Assembly (NCBI GenBank): GCA_040389065.1
Contig: JAZKAR010000009.1
Coordinates: forward strand, 224,293-288,292
Source of the DNA: JAZKAR01 sp040389065
GTDB lineage: Bacteria > Pseudomonadota > Gammaproteobacteria > Burkholderiales > Casimicrobiaceae
DNA length: 64,000 bases
Direction of reading: 5' to 3'
Notes under the pieces: generated by a model
Told to the model about the DNA's origin: nothing
Databases searched by the model: none
The model's input: only the letters and a program-made list of their open reading frames with translations
Made by a program: the position numbers and the translations under genes
Part shown: positions 54,823-63,487 of the stretch, piece by piece
Position numbering within the stretch: the first letter of the stretch is position 1
How the letters are laid out: each line of letters begins with the position of its first letter

Positions 54823-55208
54823 AATCACTTAAAATCATCACAAAAGATCGTAGCGGACTCGTTGCTGAGATTTCTGCACTCTTGGCTAATCATAATATTA
54901 ATATTTTAGAGCTTGAAGGCCAATCTTTTGATCAGCAGGCTGTTATTGAACTGGTTGTTGATCACCAGGCCGATGCCATTAATCTATTAAATAGCCATGG
55001 TTTTAAAACCATTTCTACCGATCTGATTACCTTACGCATTAAAGATCAGCCTGGTGCACTCGCAAAAGTTACCCGTGAGTTAAACGATACGCATATTTCT
55101 ATTCGCGGTATCAGTACACTACAACGCCAAGATGGTTACTGCTTTGTGGCATTAAGTACCGACAACGATGAAGTAGCGCGTACATTGCTACAGGAGACTC
55201 TGATTTAG
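54819..55208 (+). CDS. Double ACT domain protein, co-translated with histidine decarboxylase
   Basis: 129 residues made of two ACT domains: 1-67 (MKSLKIITKDRSGLVAEISALLANHNINILELEGQ) and about 69-129 (TLRIKDQPGALAKVTRELNDTHISIRGISTLQRQDGYCFVAL). ACT domains bind amino acids at their interfaces and control many amino-acid enzymes. The four-base ATGA overlap with hdc means the two are made together. I infer an amino-acid sensor for the decarboxylase or a companion regulator; no catalytic domain is present. Confidence 0.85.
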   Translation: MKSLKIITKDRSGLVAEISALLANHNINILELEGQSFDQQAVIELVVDHQADAINLLNSHGFKTISTDLITLRIKDQPGALAKVTRELNDTHISIRGISTLQRQDGYCFVALSTDNDEVARTLLQETLI

Positions 55209-55259
55209 TGGCATGTGATTTTTTTAGTTAATCTCACCCTGACCACCGTTCCCTCTCTT

Positions 55260-55296
55260 TCATCCTAGCCTTCTCCCTCAAGGGGAGAAGGAACTA
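55260..55296. repeat. Short hairpin repeat (CTTCTCCC type), second copy
   Basis: catcctagCCTTCTCCC tcaa GGGGAGAAGGaac, nearly identical to 33158-33198. It lies between the convergent double-ACT gene and argD and may act as a bidirectional terminator. Confidence 0.7.
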
Positions 55297-55343
55297 AAAC
55301 AATGTTTATAAATTAAAAAATTGTGAGAGAACATATTAAACTC

Positions 55344-56543
55344 TTAACTTTTAACATTCTTCAGCGAAGCTTCGAAACGTGCTAAGCCCTCATTTATTTC
55401 CTCATCAGAAATCACTAATGAAGGCACAAAACGTAATACATCAGGCCCCGCTTGTAAAATAAGCGTTCCTGCGTCTGCGGCAGCCGTCATAAATTTCTTA
55501 CCTTGCCCTAAATAAGCTTCAGTAAGCGGTGCACCCAACATTAACCCTGCGCCCCGAATCTTAGAAAAATATCCTGTTGATTCACCTAGTACATTAAGCT
55601 GCTGTCTGAAAAGATTTCCTTTATCGATAACTGCCTGCAAAACGGCTGGCTGGCTGACTACATCGAGTAATGCTCCGGCTACTGCACAGGCTAATGGATT
55701 ACCTCCATATGTTGTACCGTGTGTACCAAATGGAAAATGTGCTGCGATCTCATCAGTAGTTAACATGGCCCCAATCGGGAAACCGCCACCTAAGCCTTTT
55801 GCACTGGTTAAAATATCGGGCACAACATCGGTGTTCATGTAGGCATATAAAGAACCTGTACGCCCTACCCCTGTTTGTACTTCATCAAAAATTAATAATG
55901 CTTCATGCTTTGAACACAAATGCCTAAGTGTTTTCAAAAAATCAGGCTCTGCGGGAACAATTCCCCCTTCGCCAATAATCACTTCAACAATCACTGCACA
56001 TGTTTTATCAGATATTACAGCTTCTACTGCTGCGCTATCGTTATACGGCACATGCGTAATATTGCCGGGTTTGGGGCCGAATCCATCTGAATACTTAGGC
56101 TGCCCGCCAGCGGTTACTGTAAAAAAAGTTCTGCCATGAAATGCTTTATCAAAAGCAATAATTTCACTTTTTTCTATACCGCCTTTATTAAAACCGACAC
56201 GCCGCGCTAACTTTAAAGCAGCTTCATTCGCTTCTGCACCAGAGTTACAAAAAAAGACCTTATCAGCAAAGGTTAAATTAACAAGTTTATCTGCTAGTTG
56301 CAATGCAGGCTCATTCGTTAATGTATTGGAAACATGCCAAAGTTTTTCAGCCTGCTGCTTGAGTGCATCGACTAAAACAGGATGCGCGTGACCTAATGCG
56401 CTCACAGCAATACCCGCAGCAAAATCGATATACTCTTTACCGGTTTGATCCCAAACGCGCGATCCTTTTCCTGTCACAGGAATAAAAGCTGCGGGTACAT
56501 ATACCGGTACCATTAACCGATCAAAATCACTTCGTGTCATCAT
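55344..56543 (-). CDS. argD: Acetylornithine / succinylornithine aminotransferase
   Basis: A PLP transaminase of arginine synthesis, possibly also succinyl-DAP. ATG 56543 has AGGAG 8 bases upstream; the frame extends to a TTG at 56570. It gives 399 residues. Class III signatures: NTLTNEPALQLADKLVNLTFADKVFFCNSGAEANEAALKLARR (about 75-118), AFHGRTFFTVTAGGQPKYSDGFGP, LLIFDEVQTGVGRTGSLYAY, and the PLP Lys in TSAKGLGGGFPIGAMLTT (near 245). AstC of arginine catabolism is the main alternative. Confidence 0.92.
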   Translation of the reverse strand: MMTRSDFDRLMVPVYVPAAFIPVTGKGSRVWDQTGKEYIDFAAGIAVSALGHAHPVLVDALKQQAEKLWHVSNTLTNEPALQLADKLVNLTFADKVFFCNSGAEANEAALKLARRVGFNKGGIEKSEIIAFDKAFHGRTFFTVTAGGQPKYSDGFGPKPGNITHVPYNDSAAVEAVISDKTCAVIVEVIIGEGGIVPAEPDFLKTLRHLCSKHEALLIFDEVQTGVGRTGSLYAYMNTDVVPDILTSAKGLGGGFPIGAMLTTDEIAAHFPFGTHGTTYGGNPLACAVAGALLDVVSQPAVLQAVIDKGNLFRQQLNVLGESTGYFSKIRGAGLMLGAPLTEAYLGQGKKFMTAAADAGTLILQAGPDVLRFVPSLVISDEEINEGLARFEASLKNVKS

Positions 56544-56973
56544 TGCGCGCACTCCTATCAACAAATTCAAACCTTAGGAAAAGTTTACTTTTTTTTCGCT
56601 TTTGATCCGTATTATATGATCGAATCCATGATATTTTGTTTAACAGAGTAGGCTTTAAGCTAAAAAAGTTTATATACAACGTTGTATTCATTACCCTTAG
56701 AAGTTACGCTATTAGGTGCTCCAGGCATGCTGGCAACTTACCGTACTACGTGTACTGTCTGCTTTTGCTATGCAGAGCATTCCATGCCTTAATAGAACAC
56801 AGCTTCGCAACCTCTAGCCCTAATCAGTAACTTCTGTTTTAGCCCTATCCATACAGGGCATTAGCAAATAAATACTCAGATTAAGATCATCTATTTACAT
56901 GTAGACTAGGAATAACATTCCACCATCAGGTAGAATAGGCTTAACAATCTACAGCATTAAGAAAAGTTCCATT
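56544..56973. other. Intergenic region between divergent argD and guaA
   Basis: 430 bp without a gene; the element at 56697-56815 occupies its middle. A possible guaA leader with aagaaaag before the ATG. I see no riboswitch. Confidence 0.5.
56697..56815. repeat. Correia-like palindromic element upstream of guaA
   Basis: Left TTAGAAGTTACGCTATTAGG, right CAGCTTCGCAACCTCTA, forward core GGCAACTTACCGTACTACGT then GTACTGTCTGC. Confidence 0.88.
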
Positions 56974-58515
56974 ATGCAAAAAATTCTTATTCTTGATTTT
57001 GGTTCTCAAACTGCACAACTCATTGCACGACGTATTCGTGAATTGAATGTGTATTGCGAACTACATCCTTATGACGTTACTGAAACTTTTGTTCGACAAT
57101 TTGCACCATCGGGCATTATTTTATCAGGCGGACCAGAATCTGTTCTAACCGAAGCATCACCACGCGCCCCTCAGGTTATTTTTGAATTGGGCGTTCCTAT
57201 TTTGGGCATTTGTTACGGCATGCAGACCATGACCGAACAATTAGGCGGCAGCGTTATGCAAGGCCTTTCAGGAGAGTTTGGGTTCGCTCAAGTTCAAGCG
57301 TTGCAAAGTTGTAGCCTATGGCCTCAAGGCTGGATGACCCCTCATCACTTTGATGTGTGGATGAGTCACGGCGACCAGGTATTACGCCTCCCTGAAGGGT
57401 TTCAAACGGTTGGCTCTAATGAATCAACCCCTACCACAGCAATGGCAGATGAAGCCAGGCGTCTCTATGGCGTGCAGTTTCACCCAGAAGTGACTCATAC
57501 ACCTGATGGCATGGCTATGCTGCGCCGTTTTGTTCGCGACATTTGTGAAATTGAACCTTCTTGGACAATGCCTAGTTATGCAGAACATAGTATAGAAACG
57601 ATTCGTAAACAAGTAGGCGATGAACACGTTATTTTAGGCCTTTCAGGCGGAGTTGATTCTTCTGTTGCTGCAGCACTGATTTATCAAGCGATTGGTGAGC
57701 AGCTTACCTGCGTATTTGTTGACCACGGTCTCTTACGCCTTAATGAAGTTGCTGAAGTACGCGAAATTTTTGGTGAGCTGGGTGCCAAGGTTATCTTTAT
57801 TGATGCGCGTAAACGCTTTATGACAGCGCTAAGAGGCGAATTTGACCCTGAGCGTAAACGCAAAATTATCGGCAAATTATTTGTAGATGTTTTCCAGGAA
57901 GAAGCTGCAAAAATTGATGGCGCTGCTTGGTTAGCACAAGGCACTATTTATCCTGATGTTATTGAGTCAGCCGGTAGCAAAACGGGTAAAGCCCACAATA
58001 TTAAATCACACCACAACGTAGGCGGATTACCAGAAACGCTTCAATTAAAACTACTTGAACCCTTGCGTGAGCTTTTTAAAGATGAAGTACGTGCATTAGG
58101 CCAAGTATTAGAATTACCCGATCGTTTATTATTCCGCCATCCTTTTCCAGGGCCTGGTTTAGCAGTTCGTATACTGGGTGAAGTTAAAGAAGAATACGTA
58201 AATCTTCTTCAGCGCGCTGATGCTATTTTTATTGAAGAGCTGCATCGTTTTGGCTGGTATCCTTTAACGGCCCAAGCATTTGCAGTGTTCTTACCTATTA
58301 AATCAGTAGGTGTCATGGGTGATGGTCGTACCTATGACTACGTGGTTGCACTTCGCGCCGTTGAAACAACAGACTTTATGACTGCACGTTGGGCGCACTT
58401 ACCCTACGAACTTTTAGAAACCGTTTCTGCACGTATTATTAACGAAGTACGCGGCATTAATCGGGTTGTGTATGATGTTTCAAGCAAACCCCCAGCAACT
58501 ATCGAATGGGAATAA
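56974..58515 (+). CDS. guaA: GMP synthase (glutamine-hydrolysing)
   Basis: Final step of GMP synthesis. The glutaminase domain (1-190) has the nucleophile Cys in GICYGMQTM and the partner His-Glu in GVQFHPEVTHTPDG. The ATP pyrophosphatase domain has the PP-loop LGLSGGVDSSVAAAL (near 220), and the C-terminal dimerisation domain ends in the conserved DVSSKPPATIEWE. 513 residues, slightly shorter than E. coli (525). guaB is not adjacent. A hairpin follows the gene. Confidence 0.97.
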   Translation: MQKILILDFGSQTAQLIARRIRELNVYCELHPYDVTETFVRQFAPSGIILSGGPESVLTEASPRAPQVIFELGVPILGICYGMQTMTEQLGGSVMQGLSGEFGFAQVQALQSCSLWPQGWMTPHHFDVWMSHGDQVLRLPEGFQTVGSNESTPTTAMADEARRLYGVQFHPEVTHTPDGMAMLRRFVRDICEIEPSWTMPSYAEHSIETIRKQVGDEHVILGLSGGVDSSVAAALIYQAIGEQLTCVFVDHGLLRLNEVAEVREIFGELGAKVIFIDARKRFMTALRGEFDPERKRKIIGKLFVDVFQEEAAKIDGAAWLAQGTIYPDVIESAGSKTGKAHNIKSHHNVGGLPETLQLKLLEPLRELFKDEVRALGQVLELPDRLLFRHPFPGPGLAVRILGEVKEEYVNLLQRADAIFIEELHRFGWYPLTAQAFAVFLPIKSVGVMGDGRTYDYVVALRAVETTDFMTARWAHLPYELLETVSARIINEVRGINRVVYDVSSKPPATIEWE

Positions 58516-58572
58516 TGCTGGATGAACCATTCAGATTATAAGTCTCTGAGTAGGTTTATCGAAAAAGACAAT

Positions 58573-58602
58573 AGCACGGCACGCTTTATAGCGTGCCGTG
58601 CT
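58573..58602 (+). terminator. Hairpin after guaA
   Basis: A perfect 12-bp stem, AGCACGGCACGC (58573-58584) and GCGTGCCGTGCT (58591-58602), around a six-base loop. The following sequence (taaatat) is a weak T-tract, so it may be a terminator or a 3' stabiliser. Confidence 0.7.
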
Positions 58603-58642
58603 TAAATATATCACAAACAAAATTAAACACTTATTTACATAA

Positions 58643-58738
58643 TTAGAAGTTAGGTAGTTAAACTTTATCAGAGCTTGGTAATACAGCTAATACAGTAAGA
58701 CAGTGCCAACACAAAAGTTCAACCGCGTAACTTCTAAA
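58643..58738. repeat. Correia-like palindromic element upstream of amgK
   Basis: Left TTAGAAGTTAGGTAGTTAAA, right CAACCGCGTAACTTCTAAA, decayed core acagtgccaac. It ends 31 bp before the amgK ATG. Confidence 0.75.
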
Positions 58739-58768
58739 TACTTTATCTAGTTAAACAGGCATTCATTT

Positions 58769-59788
58769 ATGATTCTTGATTCAACACCACGTGAAGCCCT
58801 TTTACGAAATTGGTTAGCATCTTTAAAAGGATGCTCTGCCGATCAGATTGAACTTGAAACTGCATCAGCGGATGCCAGCTTTAGACGTTACTTTCGTTTA
58901 CAGTGGAATGATAGCAGCACTCGTATTGTGATGGATGCCCCTCCTGAACATGAGGATTGCCGCCCATTTGTACACGTTACTCAGCTTCTACGTCAAGGCG
59001 GCCTTCATGCCCCCGAATGTTTTGCGCAAAACCTAACGCAAGGTTTTTTATTACTGGAAGATTTAGGCACAACCACCTATCTTGACTCCCTTAATCAGAA
59101 CAGCGCCCCTGCTTTGTATAGCGATGCTATTGATGCGCTGATTAAACTGCAATCCATTCCTGCAGAAAACCAGGTACCGCCTTATGATCGTGATCGGCTT
59201 TCTGCAGAACTCGATTTATTTCCGGTATGGTATTTGGGCCAACACTGTAAACTTCATCTCTCTGAGCAAGAACAGCAAGAATGGCATGATTTCAGTGAAT
59301 GGCTGCTAGATAACATTGAAAGTCAACCGCGCGTACTTGTGCACCGCGATTATCACTGCCGCAATCTAATGGTATGTTCTCCTGATAACCCTGGCATTAT
59401 TGATTATCAAGATGCTGTATTTGGTTCAATTACCTACGATTTAATGTCTCTTTTCAAAGATGCCTATATTCAATGGGAAGAAGCCCAGATTCTCGATTGG
59501 GTCATTCAGTATTGGCAGCGCGCACGTAAAGCAGGCCTGCCTGTAGCAGATGATATTTCTGTATTTCATGAGCAATGCGAATGGATGGGCTTACAGCGTC
59601 ATTTAAAAATTTTAGGTATTTTCGCACGCTTGTTTTACCGTGATGGAAAAGATCGCTATTTAGCCGATCTCCCTCTCGTTCTCGACTACACTCGAAAAGT
59701 CGCGCAACGCTTTGATCGCTGCCGTTTCTTAGTACGCTTGCTTGATAAGGCTGAAGCCAAGCAGATTGATGTTGGTTATACGTTTTAA
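58769..59788 (+). CDS. amgK: N-acetylmuramate/N-acetylglucosamine kinase AmgK-like (aminoglycoside phosphotransferase fold)
   Basis: 339 residues. DASFRRYFRLQW near the N-terminus, GFLLLEDLGTTTYLD (hinge), the catalytic loop VLVHRDYHCRNLMV (HRDxHxxN, near 190) and GIIDYQDAVFGSITYDLMSLFKDAY (metal-binding DYQDA) are typical of AmgK, which phosphorylates MurNAc at C1 in a cell-wall recycling bypass that confers fosfomycin tolerance. In Pseudomonas and relatives the partner murU follows directly; here hisD does. Assignment to AmgK is good, function in vivo inferred. Confidence 0.85.
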   Translation: MILDSTPREALLRNWLASLKGCSADQIELETASADASFRRYFRLQWNDSSTRIVMDAPPEHEDCRPFVHVTQLLRQGGLHAPECFAQNLTQGFLLLEDLGTTTYLDSLNQNSAPALYSDAIDALIKLQSIPAENQVPPYDRDRLSAELDLFPVWYLGQHCKLHLSEQEQQEWHDFSEWLLDNIESQPRVLVHRDYHCRNLMVCSPDNPGIIDYQDAVFGSITYDLMSLFKDAYIQWEEAQILDWVIQYWQRARKAGLPVADDISVFHEQCEWMGLQRHLKILGIFARLFYRDGKDRYLADLPLVLDYTRKVAQRFDRCRFLVRLLDKAEAKQIDVGYTF

Positions 59789-59797
59789 GGAATTTTG

Positions 59798-61114
59798 ATG
59801 CAATCTATGTCTTCTCTCATTCGGACCCTTCGCTCAAGTGACGCTGATTTTAAACCTTCTCTCAAAGCACTTATTGCATGGGAGGCCGTACAAGATAGCC
59901 AACGCATTAGCACCGTTGCGCAAATTATTCAGCATATACGCGAACGCGGCGATCAGGCATTGATTGAATACACTCAACGTTTCGATAAACACCCGGGCCA
60001 AACCATAGAATCTCTGACCCTTACCTCCATGCAATTAAAAGAAGCCTGGGATGCATTAGGAGCAGAACAAAAAGATGCTCTTAATCTTGCAGCGCAGCGT
60101 ATTGAAAGCTACCACCAACATCAACGCGCTGAAAGCTGGATGATGAATGATGGCGAAGGCAACCAGCTGGGTCAAAACATTACTCACTTAGACCGTGTAG
60201 GTGTTTATGTTCCCGGCGGTAAAGCTAGTTATCCTTCTTCTGTATTAATGAATGTTCTGCCTGCGAAAGTTGCAGGCGTACCTGAAATTATTATGGTAGC
60301 GCCTGCCCCTCAAGGAGTGCTTAACCCTCTCGTTTTAGCCGCTGCTTTTCGTGCAGGCGTTAATCAGGTATTTACGGTAGGGGGTGCTCAAGCCGTTGCT
60401 GCCTTAGCTTTTGGTACAGAAACTATTCCAGCTGTTGATAAAGTAGTAGGGCCTGGCAATGCCTATGTGGCTGAAGCTAAACGCCAAGTATTTGGGCATA
60501 TCGGTATTGATATGATTGCTGGCCCCTCTGAAATTTTAATTATTGCGGATGAAAATGCTGATCCAGACTGGGTAGCAATGGATTTATTTTCTCAAGCTGA
60601 ACATGATGAAGAAGCACAATCCATTTTATTAACGCCTAGCGCTACCTTGCTACAAGCTGTTTTAGCCTCTATTGAAAAACTATTGCCTTTACAACCTCGC
60701 CATGAAGTTATCCGCACCTCGCTTAAAAATCGTGGTGCCCTGATTCAAGTTGGCAGTCTTCAGGAAGCATGTACCATTAGTAATGATATTGCGCCTGAAC
60801 ATTTAGAACTTTCTGTAGAACAACCTGAAATACTACTGCCTCTTATTAAACATGCAGGTGCTATTTTTATGGGTTACTACAGCTCAGAAGCGTTAGGCGA
60901 TTACTGCGCTGGCCCTAACCATGTGCTCCCTACCTCTCGCTCTGCACGCTTTTCTTCCCCATTAGGCGTTTATGATTTTCAAAAGCGCAGCAGTATTATT
61001 TATATTTCGCAACAGGGTGCACAAAAATTGGCTCCTATCGCAGGAACACTAGCTGATGGTGAAGGGCTGCCAGCTCATGCTGCCTCTGCGCGCTTACGTA
61101 TTAATAAACTCTAA
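59798..61114 (+). CDS. hisD: Histidinol dehydrogenase
   Basis: Last two steps of histidine synthesis, NAD- and Zn-dependent. The ATG at 59798 has AAGGA upstream. 438 residues. DRVGVYVPGGKASYPSSVLMNVLPAKVAGVPEI (about 130-162), GGAQAVAALAFGTETIPAVDKVVGPGNAYVAEAKR (about 195-230), IDMIAGPSEILIIAD, Zn-ligand region SQAEHDEEAQSILL, and the late DYCAGPNHVLPTSRSARF are intact. It is separated from other his genes and instead starts 9 bp after amgK. Confidence 0.97.
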   Translation: MQSMSSLIRTLRSSDADFKPSLKALIAWEAVQDSQRISTVAQIIQHIRERGDQALIEYTQRFDKHPGQTIESLTLTSMQLKEAWDALGAEQKDALNLAAQRIESYHQHQRAESWMMNDGEGNQLGQNITHLDRVGVYVPGGKASYPSSVLMNVLPAKVAGVPEIIMVAPAPQGVLNPLVLAAAFRAGVNQVFTVGGAQAVAALAFGTETIPAVDKVVGPGNAYVAEAKRQVFGHIGIDMIAGPSEILIIADENADPDWVAMDLFSQAEHDEEAQSILLTPSATLLQAVLASIEKLLPLQPRHEVIRTSLKNRGALIQVGSLQEACTISNDIAPEHLELSVEQPEILLPLIKHAGAIFMGYYSSEALGDYCAGPNHVLPTSRSARFSSPLGVYDFQKRSSIIYISQQGAQKLAPIAGTLADGEGLPAHAASARLRINKL

Positions 61115-61439
61115 TCATCAATCATATGCCCGCCCTTAAATTAAGAGGTGGGCAAAATATCTCTAAAAGAAAGCACATCTTCATTAACCAAAATTGAATT
61201 TAACGCAATAAAAATAATAAAATTTGTTAATTATAATAAATGATTAGCTTTAGACCTGTAGTGTTCAACTAGATTGGTCGATGTAAATTTGGGAACTTTC
61301 ATATCAACAGATATGTACTCAACATGACTCTAGCCTACGATTGATATTGTTATGGCGTGCTGGAGCCATTTTGCGGCATCTTAATCAAAGAATGAAGAGT
61401 TTTCATACCATCAAACCGTTTTTGACCACGAGGGTTGAT

Positions 61440-62387
61440 ATGAAGCGATCCGTCGTCTATACCATTCTTTTAATTGCCACGACCGCTTTAGCGCTGCCTG
61501 GCTGCTCAAGTCTACCTCAAGATGGTGGAGTGAGTGATTGTCCAGAAGCCATATCAGAACATGAAATTGGCAAACGTGATGGCGCTATGGGAGACCCACG
61601 TTCACGAGCAACCGAACGCAGCCGGTTATGTAACAGCAAAAGATTTGATACTCAATATTATCATCGCGGTGAGCAAGAAGCTCTTCAAGAATTTTATTGC
61701 ACGCCATTACGCGCTGTAACGCTTGGCGAACATGGCGGCAAGTATCAGGGCACTTGCCCTAAACCCTTGGAAAAACGATTTCTCAAATTTTTTAAAATGG
61801 GTCAACGTTTAACAGATCTACGGCAAAATGTACAAAAAGCATCGCTTGAAAAAGAAAATATTATTGGCGATGGCTGGTCTTTAGCACCAGTAGAAGCTCA
61901 AAAAGCCGATTTAGAAGCAGATACTGCTTCCGTTCAGCGCCTGCGTTTTCTTGAGCAATTTATTTCTGAATCAAACAATGAAATTAATACGATTGAGCAA
62001 AAAATTGCCCGCCTGAAAGAACAGGAACAAGCAAAGAAAAATGCACCGCCCTCCCCTTTATACCTGCCAAGCCGGCAAGAGTATGGCGATGGCACCAGCC
62101 AATCGGGTTATGGAAATAATCAAAATGAAATGATGACTATCTCCCCCATGCTATTACCTAAACAAGCACGCTATACCGAAATGATGGTGGTACATGGCAA
62201 CAGCATTCCTGATATGACCCAAAATGCAGATATTGACCCTGATAGCCCTGAATTTGGTGCCTATGAATATGAAAATACTGATCGTAGAAACCTACGCCGC
62301 AAGGGTGAAAGCCTAACACCCCCTCGTAAAAATGTAATCAATGAAGGCACTACCGTTTATATTGATAAGGATTGGTTCCCACGTTAA
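61440..62387 (+). CDS. DUF2799 lipoprotein
   Basis: 315 residues from ATG 61440 (GAGGG upstream). A frame to 61341 exists but adds a non-signal leader. The signal peptide ends in lipobox ALPGC (Cys near residue 23). DCPEAISEHEIGKRDGAMGDPRSRATERSRLC and YHRGEQEALQEFYCTPLRAVTLGEHGGKYQGTCP are the Cys-containing DUF2799 domain, followed by a helical, charged region (about 120-195) and a Pro/Asn/Met-rich C-terminus without similarity I can name. The function of DUF2799 proteins is unknown. Confidence 0.82.
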   Translation: MKRSVVYTILLIATTALALPGCSSLPQDGGVSDCPEAISEHEIGKRDGAMGDPRSRATERSRLCNSKRFDTQYYHRGEQEALQEFYCTPLRAVTLGEHGGKYQGTCPKPLEKRFLKFFKMGQRLTDLRQNVQKASLEKENIIGDGWSLAPVEAQKADLEADTASVQRLRFLEQFISESNNEINTIEQKIARLKEQEQAKKNAPPSPLYLPSRQEYGDGTSQSGYGNNQNEMMTISPMLLPKQARYTEMMVVHGNSIPDMTQNADIDPDSPEFGAYEYENTDRRNLRRKGESLTPPRKNVINEGTTVYIDKDWFPR

Positions 62388-62521
62388 TACGAATCCTCTT
62401 TCCCGTTTTAAACTGCTCACACCAAAAGCGTGTTTTAGCCCAAAATTCGATATAAGACACGCCCGAATAAGGCAATCCAATAAGCGACGCAGCATAAACC
62501 ATAAAAAAATAGCTAGTTAAA

Positions 62522-63487
62522 TCACCTTAGCCAGCCGCGTCGGCGAAAATACCATAAAGGCGCAACAGCACTCAAACACATTAATCCGATAGAAAATGGA
62601 TAACCTAAATTCCAATGAAGCTCAGGAAAGTGTTGAAAGTTCATGCCATAGACACTAGCAATTAATGTTGGCGGTAAAAAAGCCACACTTGCCACCGAGA
62701 AAATTTTAATAATTTTATTTTGATTAATATTAATAAAACCGACCGTAGCATCCATCAAGAAGTTAATTTTATCGAATAAAAAAGCAGTGTGACCATCAAG
62801 CGATTCGATATCACGCAAAATCTGACGTGACTCCTCAAACTGCTGCACATTTAGTAAACGCCCGCGCATTAAAAAGCTAACTGCACGGCGCGTATCCATC
62901 ATACTACGCCGAATACGTCCATTCAAATCCTCTTCCTGGGCAATAGCATTTAACACTTGTGCTGCATCTTGGTCGCTTAAATTCTTTTGTAAAACGCTAT
63001 AGCTAACCTCTTCTAGGTTTTGATAAATACCTTCTAAAGCATCTGCTGAATACTCTGCATCGGTTGCATATAAGTCTAGCAAAACATCTTTATGATCAGT
63101 AATAGAACCAGGGCGAGAACGTGCACGCATTCTCACTAAACGAAATACGGGCAAATCGTCAGCATGCACTGAAAAAAGCACATTTTTGGCTAAAATAAAC
63201 GCGACCGTAACAACTTGAGAAGGGCCATCTTCCTCTTCAAGCAAAAAATCAGTTCTTAAATGCAAATCACTGTTTTCAGCTTCATAATACCGCGCTGATG
63301 CCTCGATATCTTTAACTTCATCTTCACCTGGTAGCGTTACATCATAAATACTTTTTACCCAGGCTCGTTCTTCATCACTGGGGTCAGTTAAATCAACCCA
63401 TATTGGCTCAATATCTTCGAGATCACTTCGATTTTCAATATTAACTTGGTTAAGTCGCCCATTTTGCAAAATAAACACATTAATCAT
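62522..63487 (-). CDS. corA: Magnesium/cobalt transporter CorA
   Basis: Pentameric Mg2+/Co2+ channel. 321 residues: a large cytoplasmic N-terminal domain (about 1-250), the first transmembrane helix IFSVASVAFLPPTLIASVYG, the selectivity signature GMNF (in YGMNFQHFPEL) and the second helix, ending in basic FRRRGWLR. The start MINVFILQNGRLNQVNIENR is typical of beta/gamma CorA. Single gene. Confidence 0.97.
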   Translation of the reverse strand: MINVFILQNGRLNQVNIENRSDLEDIEPIWVDLTDPSDEERAWVKSIYDVTLPGEDEVKDIEASARYYEAENSDLHLRTDFLLEEEDGPSQVVTVAFILAKNVLFSVHADDLPVFRLVRMRARSRPGSITDHKDVLLDLYATDAEYSADALEGIYQNLEEVSYSVLQKNLSDQDAAQVLNAIAQEEDLNGRIRRSMMDTRRAVSFLMRGRLLNVQQFEESRQILRDIESLDGHTAFLFDKINFLMDATVGFININQNKIIKIFSVASVAFLPPTLIASVYGMNFQHFPELHWNLGYPFSIGLMCLSAVAPLWYFRRRGWLR

